A stretch of 30,165 nucleotides of DNA from Palsa-504 sp050013055 (GTDB taxonomy: Bacteria > Actinomycetota > Actinomycetes > Streptosporangiales > Streptosporangiaceae). Positions within the stretch are counted from its first letter, which is position 1. The number at the start of each line of letters is the position of its first letter. The notes beneath the pieces are model-generated. The model was not told the DNA's origin. It saw only the letters and a list, made by a program, of their open reading frames with translations, and did no database searches. The translations under genes and the position numbers were made by a program. Below are positions 21,964 through 30,165 of the stretch, piece after piece. The stretch spans positions 1-30,165 of the forward strand of contig JBEKGC010000066.1 of NCBI GenBank assembly GCA_050013055.1, read 5' to 3'.

Positions 21964-23775
21964 TCAGCGGAGGTGGTGGACCTCCTGCAGGGCGTAGACC
22001 GGGGTAGGGACGCCCACCTGGCGGGCCTTGAGCTGGAGCGCCAGGTACAGCGAGTAGTGCCGGGACTGGTGCAGGTTGCCGCCCATGAACCAGAGCGCTT
22101 CGGCCTGAGTGGGCTTCCACATGTTGCGCTCCTCGCCCTCCCACGGGCCCGGGTCCTTGGCGGTGCTTGAGCCCAGCCCCCAGCACTTGCCGACCCGGTC
22201 CGCGACGTCGGCGGAGATCAGGTCGGCGGCCCAGCTGTTCATCGAGTTGTAGCCGGTGGCGTAGACGACGAGGTCGGCCGGCAGTTCGGTGCCGTCCGCC
22301 AGCACCACGCCGCGGGAGGTCAGGTGGTCGACCTGGCCCCGGACGAGCTTGACGTCGCCGTTGGCCACCAGGTCGGCGGCGCCGACGTCGATGTAGTAGC
22401 CGGAGCCGCGGCGCAGGTACTTCATGAACAGGCCGGAGCCGTCCTCGCCCCAGTCGTGGTCGAAGCCCGCCTTCTCCAGGCGCTCGTAGAAGTCCTTGTC
22501 CCGTTCGCGCATCTGCTCGTACAGCGGGATCTGGAACTGGTGCAGGATCCGGTACGGCACGGACGCGAAGATCATGTCGGCTTTTTCTGTCGTGATACCC
22601 GAGGCCACCGCTCGTTCGGAGTAGAGATCGCCGAGGCCGATGTCCATCAGCGTGGCGGACCGGACGATGTGGGTGGACGAGCGCTGCACCATCGTCACGT
22701 CCGCGCCGACCTCCCACAGGGCGCCGCAGATGTCGAACGCGGAGTTGTTGGAGCCGACGATAACGCACCGCTTGCCCCGGTAGGCGTCGGGCCCGGGATG
22801 GGCGCTTGAGTGGTGCTGCTCGCCGCGGAAGGAGTCCATGCCAGGGAAGGACGGCACGTTGGGCTTGCCCGACATCCCGGTGGCCAGGACGAGCTGCCTG
22901 GGGCGCAGCACCATGGGCTGGCCCTCGCGCTCGACGTTGACCGTCCATTCCCCGCTGGCCTCGTCGTAGCTCGCGTTCTTGGCCTCGGTGTTCGGCCAGT
23001 AGTTGAGCTCCATGACCCGGGTGTAGGACTCGAGCCAGTCGGCGATCTTGTCCTTGGGCGAGAACACCGGCCAGTTGTCCGGGAACTTCAGGTACGGCAG
23101 GTGGTCATACCAGACCGGGTCGTGCAGGCACAGGCTCTTGTACCGGCTCCGCCACTGGTCGCCCGGCCGGGGTCGCTTGTCGATCACGATCGTGGGCACG
23201 CCGAGCTGGCGCAGCCGCGCGGTCAGCACGATGCCCGCCTGCCCGCCGCCGATGACCAGCACGTACGGCTGCTCGGTGACGCCGAGTTCCCGCTCTTCGT
23301 GCTGGCGTTTTTCCAGCCACGTGGTCCGTTCCCTGGTCACGCCATGCTCGGCGCCCATGGGCCGGCGCAGCCCCCTGGGCTCCTCGTAACCCGTCAGCTC
23401 GTACAGGGTGGTCAGCAGCGTCCAGCACTGGCCATCGCGCAGCCGCAGGTGCCCGTGCCCCCGGCCGGCTGAGGTCTCGAAGTCGATCCAGGCCTCGGTG
23501 ATGCCGCCGGCCTCGGCGGGTTCCTCGCCGGCCGTGACCTTCCAGCCGGAAGGCCTGACGAGATCCAGGGTGGCGGTCAGCATGGCGGTGACCTCGGCGC
23601 GTCCCTCGAAGGTCCTGATGTTCCAGGTGAACGCGATCAGATCGCGCCAGAAGCAGTCTTCGGTGAACAGGGCGGCCGCCCGGCCCTGGTCGTTCGCGGT
23701 CAGGGCCGCACCGAACTCGCCGAGCCAGGTGGTGACCGCGGTCATGGATTCGGTCGGCTGGGTGGTTATCGTCAT
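21964..23775 (-). CDS. Flavin-containing monooxygenase with N-terminal SnoaL-like domain
   Basis: 603 aa from ATG 23775, chosen because GGAGACAGG lies just upstream; an in-frame ATG 15 bp earlier is less likely. Residues about 10-135 form an NTF2/SnoaL-like domain (AVTTWLGEFGAALTANDQGR, FTEDCFWRD, FEGRAEVTAML). Residues 170 onward are a class B FAD/NADPH monooxygenase: VLVIGGGQAGIV (FAD loop, G176-G181), DQWRSRYKSLCLHDP, the family motif FRGEQHH (F316, G318, H322), VIVGSNNSAFDIC (NADPH loop, with GSNNSA in place of the usual GxGxxA/G) and the ATGYNSM motif near the C-terminus. Such enzymes oxygenate small molecules (Baeyer-Villiger or heteroatom oxidation); the substrate is unknown. It probably forms an operon with the upstream GNAT and the downstream DUF899 genes. 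Confidence 0.9.
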   Translation of the reverse strand: MTITTQPTESMTAVTTWLGEFGAALTANDQGRAAALFTEDCFWRDLIAFTWNIRTFEGRAEVTAMLTATLDLVRPSGWKVTAGEEPAEAGGITEAWIDFETSAGRGHGHLRLRDGQCWTLLTTLYELTGYEEPRGLRRPMGAEHGVTRERTTWLEKRQHEERELGVTEQPYVLVIGGGQAGIVLTARLRQLGVPTIVIDKRPRPGDQWRSRYKSLCLHDPVWYDHLPYLKFPDNWPVFSPKDKIADWLESYTRVMELNYWPNTEAKNASYDEASGEWTVNVEREGQPMVLRPRQLVLATGMSGKPNVPSFPGMDSFRGEQHHSSAHPGPDAYRGKRCVIVGSNNSAFDICGALWEVGADVTMVQRSSTHIVRSATLMDIGLGDLYSERAVASGITTEKADMIFASVPYRILHQFQIPLYEQMRERDKDFYERLEKAGFDHDWGEDGSGLFMKYLRRGSGYYIDVGAADLVANGDVKLVRGQVDHLTSRGVVLADGTELPADLVVYATGYNSMNSWAADLISADVADRVGKCWGLGSSTAKDPGPWEGEERNMWKPTQAEALWFMGGNLHQSRHYSLYLALQLKARQVGVPTPVYALQEVHHLR

Positions 23776-23847
23776 CGGCCTGTCTCCCATCGTTGGCTGC
23801 GATCGCGCCCGAGGGCCGCACCCGCGCACACGTTCCTGATCAGGCTG

Positions 23848-24369
23848 CTACGGGCGATCCCGTGAGAAGTCCCGCAGGCCGCCGGTGATGCCGTCCTCCC
23901 GGAAGCCCGCGTGCCTCAGAACGCCCGCAGACGCCGCGTTACCCTCCTCAGTCTGCGCGATGATCCTGGAAACCTCCGGCTGGGACCAGGCCAGGCCGCA
24001 GATGGCCACCGCCGACTCACCCACCAGGCCGCGGCCGCGGTACTGCTCGACGATGCTGTAGCCGATCTCGACCGTCCCGGCCTCATCAGGCGGCCCGTGG
24101 AAACCGATGTCGCCGACCACCTCACCGGTCTCCCGCAAGATGATCAGGAACATGCCCCACGGACCCTGGCCGCCGTCGGTGGCGGCCTCGGCCTGCCGCA
24201 GGAAATTCCGCGCGGCCTCCCGGCTTCCTGGCATCGGGTAGCCGGGCGCCCAGGACGGCGAACGGGGATTATCCGCCTCCGGATCAGCCAGGACCCGGGC
24301 CAGCCCGGCCGGGACCTGCCGCAACTCGACGCGCTCGGCCCCGACACGATCCGGCTGGACCACGCTCAT
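23848..24369 (-). CDS. GNAT family N-acetyltransferase (RimJ/RimL-like)
   Basis: A 173-aa protein from ATG 24369 with GGGAGAG upstream. It has the GNAT core: WGMFLIILRETGEVVGDIGF (strands beta2-beta4), VEIGYSIVEQYRGRGLVGE with the acetyl-CoA loop RGRG (111-114), a helix with AICGLAW, then IIAQTEEGNAASAGVLRHAGF, the typical end of the RimJ/RimL type. The acceptor is unknown. It is the first gene of a leftward group with the flavin monooxygenase 72 bp downstream. Confidence 0.88.
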   Translation of the reverse strand: MSVVQPDRVGAERVELRQVPAGLARVLADPEADNPRSPSWAPGYPMPGSREAARNFLRQAEAATDGGQGPWGMFLIILRETGEVVGDIGFHGPPDEAGTVEIGYSIVEQYRGRGLVGESAVAICGLAWSQPEVSRIIAQTEEGNAASAGVLRHAGFREDGITGGLRDFSRDRP

Positions 24370-24424
24370 GACTCTCCCATCATGATCTGCTCACGTCCGG
24401 GAGAATATTCAGCCCGCGGCGCGA

Positions 24425-24475
24425 GCACCACCGTCCGTTCTGAAGACCAGATTGTCACAGAACGGACGGTGGCGC
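24425..24475 (-). terminator. Long GC-rich hairpin after the MDR oxidoreductase gene
   Basis: Arms 24425-24442 and 24458-24475 pair over 18 bp with one mismatch (core CACCGTCCGTTCTG against CAGAACGGACGGTG) around a 15-nt loop. It lies 10 bp past the stop of the leftward oxidoreductase and ahead of the next leftward gene, so it is probably a terminator without a T tract. Confidence 0.65.
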
Positions 24476-24485
24476 TTGCCGTGCC

Positions 24486-25334
24486 TCACAGGCTGATGAC
24501 GACCTTGCCCCGGGCGTGGCCGTCCCGCATGTACTGGATGGCCTCGGGGGTCTGGCTCAGCGGAAAGGTCCGGTCGATGACCGGCCTGACCTGGCCGGAC
24601 TCGATGAGCTCGGTGAGCGCGAGCAGGTCAGGCGTGTTCTCCGAGCAGATCAGCGTGGTCAGCGTCTGACCGGTGAACGGGGACAGCAGCAGCGCCCGGA
24701 GCTGACGGTCGCTGCCCGCGAGCCACCGTCCGCCGGTCTCGCCGCCGACAATGACCAGCGTGCCGCGGGGGTCCAGGACAGAACGGAGGTGCTTCAGCGC
24801 ACGGTTGCCCCCGATGTCGATGATCACGTCGTAACGGCGCCCGCCGGCCGCGATGTCCGCACGGGTGTAGTCGATGACATGGTCCGCGCCGAGAGACCTG
24901 ACCGTGTCCATCTTCGCCGTGCGGCACACGCCGGTGACCTCGGCGCCTGCGGCCTTGGCGATCTGCACGGCGAAGGTCCCCACGCCGTCGGCGATGCCGA
25001 ACACCTCGTCGCCGACGTGCAGCGTCGTGACGGCCGACCCGGTCGCCTCGACCCGCCCGGCGACCTCCCGGCCCCGCACCGGGGTCTTGGGGGCGCGGAT
25101 CCCGTAGCCCGCGAGGCGCACCGGATAGGGCAGGCCGGTCATCAGGTGCCAGACGCCCCGGTCCACGCCGGCCGCGTGGACGCGCAGCAGCACTTCCTCG
25201 TCGCCGATCGCGGGCCGTCCGATCTCCTCAAGCCGCAGCACGTCCCCGGCCTCGCCGTAGCGGTCCTGGGTGATCGCCCGCATCGTCGTCCCGTCGGTCG
25301 TCCGCAGCCTGGTCGTCATGGTCGTGGTGTTCAT
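24486..25334 (-). CDS. MDR-type NAD(P)-dependent oxidoreductase with internal deletion
   Basis: 282 aa from ATG 25334 (AGAAGG upstream). It has the zinc-free medium-chain dehydrogenase/quinone-reductase pattern: MRAITQDRYG, LRLEEIGRPAIGDEEVLLRV, RGREVAGRVEATGS, VGDEVFG, then GVGTFAVQIAKAAGAEVTGV, SLGADHVIDYTR, YDVIIDIGGNRAL, LVIVGGETGGRW and a normal C-terminus ending RDGHARGKVVISL. Relatives run to about 320-340 aa. Between GDEVFG (residue 113) and GVGTFAV (residue 117) about 50-60 residues are missing. The lost part normally holds the GTFAEY-type segment, the AAAVP/ALT helix and the first half of the nucleotide-binding GASGGVG loop. The frame is kept, but the enzyme is probably inactive. 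It is divergent from the AfsR-like regulator, a common actinomycete pairing. Confidence 0.85.
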   Translation of the reverse strand: MNTTTMTTRLRTTDGTTMRAITQDRYGEAGDVLRLEEIGRPAIGDEEVLLRVHAAGVDRGVWHLMTGLPYPVRLAGYGIRAPKTPVRGREVAGRVEATGSAVTTLHVGDEVFGIADGVGTFAVQIAKAAGAEVTGVCRTAKMDTVRSLGADHVIDYTRADIAAGGRRYDVIIDIGGNRALKHLRSVLDPRGTLVIVGGETGGRWLAGSDRQLRALLLSPFTGQTLTTLICSENTPDLLALTELIESGQVRPVIDRTFPLSQTPEAIQYMRDGHARGKVVISL

Positions 25335-25438
25335 GAGAGTTTCCTTCTCTCGATGTGCTTGCTGTCGTGGTCGCCAGCGTGCGCCGGGCGGCTGAGACGG
25401 CACTGTCGCGGCGCTGAGGCGGGACCTATGGTGAGGTC
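25335..25438. promoter_or_regulatory. Divergent intergenic region, oxidoreductase/regulator
   Basis: A 104-bp gap between divergent starts must hold promoters for both the oxidoreductase and the AfsR/SARP-like gene. I see no clear -35/-10 pair or palindrome. The regulator may control the oxidoreductase; this is inferred only from the layout. Confidence 0.4.
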
Positions 25439-28400
25439 ATGCAGGTGCGGCTGTTCGGCGAGCTCGAAGCGGTGGCCGAGGGCGTGCCTGTGCCGGTCCG
25501 CGGCGCCAAGCAGCGGGCGCTGCTGGCTTTGCTGGCGCTGCAGCCGGGGCGGCCGGTCAGCGCGGACCGGCTGATCGACGTGCTGTGGGGCGACGGGCAG
25601 GCGTCCAACCCGGCCAACGCCCTGCAGGCCCAGATCGGTCAGCTGCGCCGTACCTTCGGGGCGGCGGCGATCGGAACCAGCGAAGCCGGCTATACCCTCG
25701 CCGTCGGCCCCGATGATGTCGACGTCGTCCGTTTCGGGCAGTTGGTGGCCAAGGGGCGGCGGCTGGCGGGAGACGGCGAGGCGGCGCTGGCGTCAGCGAC
25801 CCTGGGCGAAGCGCTCGGCCTGCGGCGGGGTGAGCCGCTGGCCGAGTTCGCCGACGCCGGCTTCGCTGACGCCGAGCGGGCGCATCTGGACGAGCTGACC
25901 CTGGTGGCCGTCGAGGCCAGGGCCGGAGCTGACCTCATGCTGGGCCGCCACTCCGAACTCGCCGGCGAACTTGAGGCGCTGTGCCGGCAGCACCCGCTGC
26001 GTGAGCGTCTGTGGGAGCTGCACATCCTGGCCCTGTACCGGGCCGGACGGCAGGCCGAAGCCTTGCGCGCCTACACAGAAATCCGGGAGCGCCTGGTCGG
26101 CGAGCTGGGCATCGATCCCGGCCCGGCGCTGCGGGAACTCCAGGCCCGCATCCTGACCCAAGACTCCTCGCTCGCCCCGGCCAGCCCGGCCCGCCCGGCT
26201 CAAGTCCCGGCGGGCGCGCCGCCGATGCCAGCCGGGAACCTGCGCGCCCGGCTGAGCCGCTTCGTCGGCCGCGAGGCGGAGCTGCGCCAGCTGCGTGAGG
26301 CGGTCCGCTCCAGCCGGCTCGTGACGCTGACCGGCCCGGGCGGTGCAGGCAAGACCCGCCTGGCGGTGGAGGCGGCCGCCACCCTGGGTGATGAGCACAG
26401 GGACGGCGCCTGGCTGATTCCGCTGGCCGGCCTGGTCGAGCCAGCCGGGGTGGCGCCGGCCGCGGCGGCAGCGCTCGGGGCCGCCCTCCCGGGCCCGCAG
26501 CCCGCGGGATCGACCACGGACCTCATCGTGCGCTACCTGGCCGGACGTTCGCTGGTGGTCGTCCTCGACAACTGCGAGCACGTCATCGGCGAGGCGGCCG
26601 CGCTGGCCGACACCCTGACCGGAGCGGTGCCCGGCCTGCGGCTGATCGCCACCAGCCGCGAGCCGCTCGGCGTCCCCGGGGAGGTCCTGGTACCGGTGGG
26701 TGGCCTGGCGCCGCTGGCCGCCGTCGAGCTGTTCATCACTCGCACCAGGGAGGTCCGGCCCGGCTTCCTCCCGGACGGGCCCGGCCGCGACCTCATCGAG
26801 GAGATCTGCCGACGGCTTGACGGCCTGCCGCTGGCCGTCGAGCTCGCCGCCGCTCGCCTCCGGGCGCTGCCCCTGGCCACCGTGGCGGAACGTCTCGACG
26901 ACCGCTTCCGGTTGCTCAGAGGCGGCGCTCGCACCGCCTCGCCGCGCCAGCAGACCCTCCGCGCCGTGGTGGACTGGAGCTATGACCTGCTGTTCTCCGA
27001 CGAACGCCACCTGCTGCGGAGGCTGGCTATCTTCACCGGCGGCTGCGGGCTCCCCGCGGCCGAGGCCATCTGCGCGGACGAGCAGGTGCCCGCCGAGGAG
27101 ATCCTCGATGTGCTGAGCCGGCTGGTCGACAAGTCCCTCGTCGTGGCCCAGGGAAACGAAGGCGAAGCCCGGTTCAGCCAGCTCCAGACGCTGTGGGAGT
27201 ACGGCAGGGACCGGCTGGCAGAATCAGGCGAGGCAGACGCCATGCGGGCCCGCCATGGGGCGTACTACCGGCAGCTGGCCGGGCAAGCCCACCACGGCCT
27301 GCGCGGCGCGGCCGGGCCGATATGGCGGGACCGCCTCGTCACGGAGTCAGGCAACCTGCGGGCCGCGCTCGACTGGTACATCGCCACGGGCGATGCCGAC
27401 GCGGCCCTGTCGCTGACGTCGGGCATGGCCTGGCTGTGGTTCATCAACGGCGACTTCACAGAAGGAGCCCGCTGGCTCGGTGATGCGCTGGGGGCCGAAG
27501 GGCCGCGCCGTCCCGAGGTGGAAGCGGCGGCCCGCGTCTGGCGAGGCTATTGCGTGGGCATGTCGACCGACCCGGCGGCGGGCGTCATCGACTGTGAGGA
27601 GGCCGTCGCCGTCCTGAGGACAAGCGACGACCGGGGCCGCCTAGCGGAGTCGCTGGTGGTGTACGCGACGGTGCTGGGGTTCGGGCATCATTTCGACCGA
27701 TCACTTGAGGCGCTGGGCGAGGCGCGGGACCTGCTGGCACAGGCAGGCGACGGCTGGCTCCTCGCGGCGCATGACCTGATCGTGGCCTGGAACCTGCTGT
27801 CGCTGGGGCGGCTGGAGGACGCCGAGCCATTCGCCCGTTCGAGTCTGGCCCGCTTCGACGCCGCCGACGAGGTGCTTGTCGTCGTCTCCCCGCTGAACGC
27901 CCTCGCCAGCATCGCCGAGGCCAGGGGGGACCTCGAGGCGGCCGCGGCGGCCTACGAAGCGCTTGTGCAGCGATGCCGCGCCACCGGGCAGCCCATTCAG
28001 GTGCCGTTCAGCCTGGTCGCCCTGGCCGCGCTGCGGGCCAGGCAAGGCGATGACGCCGCCGCCGACGGCCTATACGCCGAGGCGATCGGCTGTAGCTTCA
28101 ACACGTGGGTGACGGCCGACGCCCTGGTCGGTCAGGCGGCGGTCGCCCGGCGCCTCGGTGACCTGACCCGGACCCGGGCCCTGCTCGACGCGGCGGCCGG
28201 TCACTACCGGCTCATCGAGCTTCCGGCCGGCCCGCCTCGTGTGCTCGCCAGCCTGGCCTGGTGGGCGCTGGCGGCCGGCCAGCTCCACGACGCGGCGGGA
28301 TTCGCCGCTGACGCGGTCGAAGAGGCCTTGGCCAGCGGGGATCCAGCCACCCAGCTCCTGGCCGAGACCGCCGTGGCCGCGGTCAAGGCGATCGCCGACC

Positions 28401-28519
28401 CGACCCGCGTCCACGTGGAGGGCTTCCTCGCCCTCGCGCAGCGACGGGCCAGGGGACCGGCATACCGCTCTCTGATCGACGAGCCAGATGTGGCCGCCCT
28501 GGCCGCCCGCCTCGGCTGA
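25439..28519 (+). CDS. AfsR/SARP-family transcriptional regulator (BTAD, NB-ARC, TPR-like)
   Basis: A 1026-aa regulator. Residues 1-90 are an OmpR-type winged-helix DNA-binding domain (MQVRLFGELEA, KQRALLALLALQPGRPVSAD, LIDVLWGD, ALQAQIGQLRRTFG). Residues about 95-245 are the bacterial transcriptional activation domain (BTAD; RHSELAGELEALCRQHPLRE, YRAGRQAEALRAY, LGIDPGPALRELQ). After a Pro/Ala linker comes an NB-ARC-like ATPase: Walker A LTGPGGAGKTRLA near 297-305 and Walker B VVVLDNCEH near 375. The C-terminal half (about 600-1026) is Ala/Leu-rich helical, TPR-like repeat sequence. It acts as an ATP-responsive activator of nearby or secondary-metabolism genes. The ATG start at 25439 has GTGAGG upstream. 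It is divergent from the MDR oxidoreductase, its likeliest target. Confidence 0.93.
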   Translation: MQVRLFGELEAVAEGVPVPVRGAKQRALLALLALQPGRPVSADRLIDVLWGDGQASNPANALQAQIGQLRRTFGAAAIGTSEAGYTLAVGPDDVDVVRFGQLVAKGRRLAGDGEAALASATLGEALGLRRGEPLAEFADAGFADAERAHLDELTLVAVEARAGADLMLGRHSELAGELEALCRQHPLRERLWELHILALYRAGRQAEALRAYTEIRERLVGELGIDPGPALRELQARILTQDSSLAPASPARPAQVPAGAPPMPAGNLRARLSRFVGREAELRQLREAVRSSRLVTLTGPGGAGKTRLAVEAAATLGDEHRDGAWLIPLAGLVEPAGVAPAAAAALGAALPGPQPAGSTTDLIVRYLAGRSLVVVLDNCEHVIGEAAALADTLTGAVPGLRLIATSREPLGVPGEVLVPVGGLAPLAAVELFITRTREVRPGFLPDGPGRDLIEEICRRLDGLPLAVELAAARLRALPLATVAERLDDRFRLLRGGARTASPRQQTLRAVVDWSYDLLFSDERHLLRRLAIFTGGCGLPAAEAICADEQVPAEEILDVLSRLVDKSLVVAQGNEGEARFSQLQTLWEYGRDRLAESGEADAMRARHGAYYRQLAGQAHHGLRGAAGPIWRDRLVTESGNLRAALDWYIATGDADAALSLTSGMAWLWFINGDFTEGARWLGDALGAEGPRRPEVEAAARVWRGYCVGMSTDPAAGVIDCEEAVAVLRTSDDRGRLAESLVVYATVLGFGHHFDRSLEALGEARDLLAQAGDGWLLAAHDLIVAWNLLSLGRLEDAEPFARSSLARFDAADEVLVVVSPLNALASIAEARGDLEAAAAAYEALVQRCRATGQPIQVPFSLVALAALRARQGDDAAADGLYAEAIGCSFNTWVTADALVGQAAVARRLGDLTRTRALLDAAAGHYRLIELPAGPPRVLASLAWWALAAGQLHDAAGFAADAVEEALASGDPATQLLAETAVAAVKAIADPTRVHVEGFLALAQRRARGPAYRSLIDEPDVAALAARLG

Positions 28520-28568
28520 CCTCAGCCGGGCTCCCCCGGGTCTGTCCTGGGTGCACGCCGGGCGCTCC

Positions 28569-28622
28569 CATGATCGCGAAGACTTTTTACCCGCCTGCGG
28601 GGGTCAAGTCTTCGCGATCATG
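28569..28622. terminator. 17-bp perfect inverted repeat between convergent genes
   Basis: CATGATCGCGAAGACTT (28569-28585) and its exact reverse complement (28606-28622) flank a 20-nt loop that itself can pair (CCCGCCTGCGGG). The T run inside the left arm (ACTTTTT) would help release. It lies between the regulator stop (28519) and the stop of the convergent oxidoreductase (28730), so a bidirectional terminator is likely. It could also be a dispersed intergenic palindrome. Confidence 0.6.
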
Positions 28623-28729
28623 AAACTCCGTCCGTGGGGCCGTCGGTCACCGGATCTCCCGGCATACCGGGCAGGCGGTTCTCGCGCAAGCAATCGGTGG
28701 GTCGCGGCCGGACATCCAGGCCGCGCCGG

Positions 28730-29506
28730 TTAGCGCGGGCCCGCGTCGATCACGGCGCGGACTCCCGCCTCGGTGGGCTCCAGGCCAAACAACGTGACGG
28801 CCCAGGTCAGGCCCGCCCGTTCCCATGGGCCGAGATCGGTATCCGGAGGGAGCTCGGTGATCAGGTCGAACACGCCGCCGTCGGGGCGGGCGGCACGGAC
28901 CTCCGCCGCCAGTTCGGCCAGCGCCCCTGGGCCGGGCAGGCCGATGGGGAAAAGGCCGTCCCAGCGCAGCGCCCGGCGCACCGGCCGCCGGTGCGGCCAC
29001 TCCCCCGCCACCCACACCGGAGGCCTGGGCCGCTGCACCGGGACCGGCTCGAACTCCCCGGCCCAGTACCTGGCCAGATCGTCCAGCCCCTGATCGAGCA
29101 GGCGGGCACGCTCGCGCGGGTCGGTCACCTCCCCGAACGGCTCAAGCTCGTTGTTCCGCGCACTGCCGAGCCCCGCCCCGAAAATGAGCCGGCCCGAGCT
29201 GAGCAGGTCCAGCGTGGCGGTCTCCCTGGCCACCTTGTGCACCCGGCGACGGGACAGCGGGGTCACCAGCGCGCCGATCCGCAGCCGGGACGTGGCGCAG
29301 GCCACCGCGGCCAAGGCCACCCACGGGTCGGCCACCGCCCGCACCGGCGCGCGGTAGGCGATGTGATCCCAGACGAAAAAGCCGTCCCAGCCCTGCTCCT
29401 CGGCCCGGGCGGCCAGACGGGCCACCACCCGCGGGTCGGCCAGCTCACCAAACAACCCGACATCGATCGCACGCTTCACGGGAACGATCTTAACGGGCGG
29501 TCTCAT
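28730..29506 (-). CDS. Luciferase-like (LLM) flavin-dependent oxidoreductase
   Basis: 258 aa. It shows the TIM-barrel pattern of bacterial luciferase-like monooxygenases using F420 or FMN: IDVGLFGELADPRVVARLAARAE in part, EEQGWDGFFVWDHIAY, DPWVALAAVACATSRLRIG, ALVTPLSRRRVHKVARE, LDLLSSGRLIFGAGLGS, ARNNELEPFGEVTDPRERA and PPVWVAGEWPHRRPVRRAL. It is somewhat shorter than the typical 280-330 aa; the loss is towards the C-terminus. The start is ATG 29506, although an in-frame GTG at 29479 would begin just before the conserved strand. The substrate cannot be assigned. It is convergent with the AfsR-like gene and divergent from the peroxiredoxin gene. Confidence 0.88.
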   Translation of the reverse strand: MRPPVKIVPVKRAIDVGLFGELADPRVVARLAARAEEQGWDGFFVWDHIAYRAPVRAVADPWVALAAVACATSRLRIGALVTPLSRRRVHKVARETATLDLLSSGRLIFGAGLGSARNNELEPFGEVTDPRERARLLDQGLDDLARYWAGEFEPVPVQRPRPPVWVAGEWPHRRPVRRALRWDGLFPIGLPGPGALAELAAEVRAARPDGGVFDLITELPPDTDLGPWERAGLTWAVTLFGLEPTEAGVRAVIDAGPR

Positions 29507-29656
29507 CGCCCGGCTGGCCCGCGAAGGACCGGCGAACCGTGAGATGCTCTGGCGCCCTTCGTGACCCCAGCCCGCATAACCTACCGATAATGTCGTAGAT
29601 TACGCGGAGGCCGCAGCCGCGCTGACCACGTCTGCGGGTTACCAAGGGAGGAAACC
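29507..29656. promoter_or_regulatory. Divergent intergenic region, LLM oxidoreductase/peroxiredoxin
   Basis: A 150-bp gap that must carry both promoters. Around 29580-29600 an imperfect dyad (CTACCGA, TAATG, TCGTAG) could be a regulator site. A strong ribosome binding site, AAGGGAGGA at 29644-29652, precedes the peroxiredoxin ATG. No promoter hexamers were clear. Confidence 0.35.
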
Positions 29657-30165
29657 ATGCCACTGACCATCGGCGATACCGCTCCGGACTTCGAGGCGGA
29701 GACGAGTGAAGGGCCGATCAGCTTCTACGACTGGCTCGGGGATTCCTGGGCGGTCCTGTTCTCGCACCCCAAGGACTTCACCCCGATCTGCACCACCGAA
29801 CTCGGCTACATGGCCAAGATCAAGCCTGAGTTCGACCGGCGCGGCGTGAAGATCATCGGCCTGTCGGTCGATTCCACCGGCGACCACGAGCGGTGGGCCG
29901 CCGACATCGCCGAGACCCAGGGCACGGCGCCCAACTACCCGCTCATCGCCGACCAGGACTTCAACGTGGCCAAGCTGTACGGGATGCTGCCGGCCGACGT
30001 CTCAGGCGACGCCAAGTCGCGCACGCCCGCGGATAACCAGACGGTGCGGAACGTGTTCGTGATCGGCCCGGACAAGAAGATCAAGCTGGTCCTGGTGTAC
30101 CCGATGACGACCGGGCGCAACTTCGACGAGGTGCTGCGGGTCGTCGACTCATTGCAGCTCACCGC
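29657..30165 (+). CDS. 1-Cys peroxiredoxin (Prx6 type), C-terminus cut by window edge
   Basis: 169 residues are visible from ATG 29657 and no stop is reached. It has the thioredoxin-fold peroxiredoxin signature: LTIGDTAPDFEAET, LFSHPKDFTPICTTELG with P38, T42 and the peroxidatic Cys45, IGLSVDSTGDHERW, YPLIADQDFNVAKLYGM, and Arg131 in VRNVFVIGP, which completes the active site. The insertion with SRTPADNQTVRN and the VYPMTTGRNFDEVLRVVDSL segment place it in the Prx6/1-Cys group of about 210-220 aa. It reduces hydrogen peroxide and organic peroxides in the cytoplasm. Roughly the last 40-50 residues lie beyond the window. The ribosome binding site is near ideal, which suggests high expression. 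Confidence 0.95.
   Translation, partial: MPLTIGDTAPDFEAETSEGPISFYDWLGDSWAVLFSHPKDFTPICTTELGYMAKIKPEFDRRGVKIIGLSVDSTGDHERWAADIAETQGTAPNYPLIADQDFNVAKLYGMLPADVSGDAKSRTPADNQTVRNVFVIGPDKKIKLVLVYPMTTGRNFDEVLRVVDSLQLT

Overview
The window is very GC-rich, densely coding DNA with GTG starts and GGAGG-type ribosome binding sites. Together with an AfsR/SARP-type regulator and a DUF899/flavin-monooxygenase/GNAT neighbourhood, this points to a filamentous actinomycete (Streptomyces- or Streptosporangiales-like). No rRNA, tRNA, CRISPR array or insertion sequence was recognised.

Region A, 1-20091, is one large divergent locus around a regulatory region at about 13700-14086. Leftward, and therefore transcribed from high to low coordinates, lie a double glycosyltransferase, a proline-rich protein with a Cys/Thr/Ala tail, a GT27-like glycosyltransferase, two giant unrecognised beta-rich proteins (1086 and 1385 aa), two 2-oxoglutarate/Fe(II) oxygenases and a DUF3500 protein cut by the window edge. 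Rightward lie a second proline-rich tailed protein, a rhamnosyltransferase-like plus GT2 fusion, a GT2 plus GT8-like plus lectin-propeller fusion, and a frameshifted glycosyltransferase. Gene gaps are tiny or overlapping, so each side looks like an operon. The two proline-rich proteins are paralogues: a similar N-terminal helical segment of about 45 aa, a low-complexity Pro linker, then a Cys pair or cluster and a tail with the pattern TTAxTAxxAxTAIA. Neither has a signal peptide.

My main inference is that region A encodes a cytoplasmic protein-modification system. Prolyl-hydroxylase-like oxygenases and several glycosyltransferases, including two domains that keep the metal ligands of animal polypeptide GalNAc-transferases, would decorate the Pro/Thr-rich tailed proteins. 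The parts resemble the eukaryotic Skp1 hydroxylation/glycosylation pathway, or alternatively an unclassified RiPP locus. The substrate assignment is not proven by sequence.

Region B, about 20092-21170, is a low-density boundary: a 36-nt perfect hairpin, short tandem repeats, the remnant of a phosphotransferase gene and a possible 35-aa membrane protein.

Region C, 21217-30165, is ordinary actinomycete accessory metabolism. It holds a leftward group (GNAT, flavin monooxygenase with a SnoaL-like domain, DUF899), an MDR oxidoreductase with an internal deletion divergent from a 1026-aa AfsR/SARP-like regulator, a luciferase-like oxidoreductase, and a 1-Cys peroxiredoxin cut by the right edge. Several hairpins there look like terminators.
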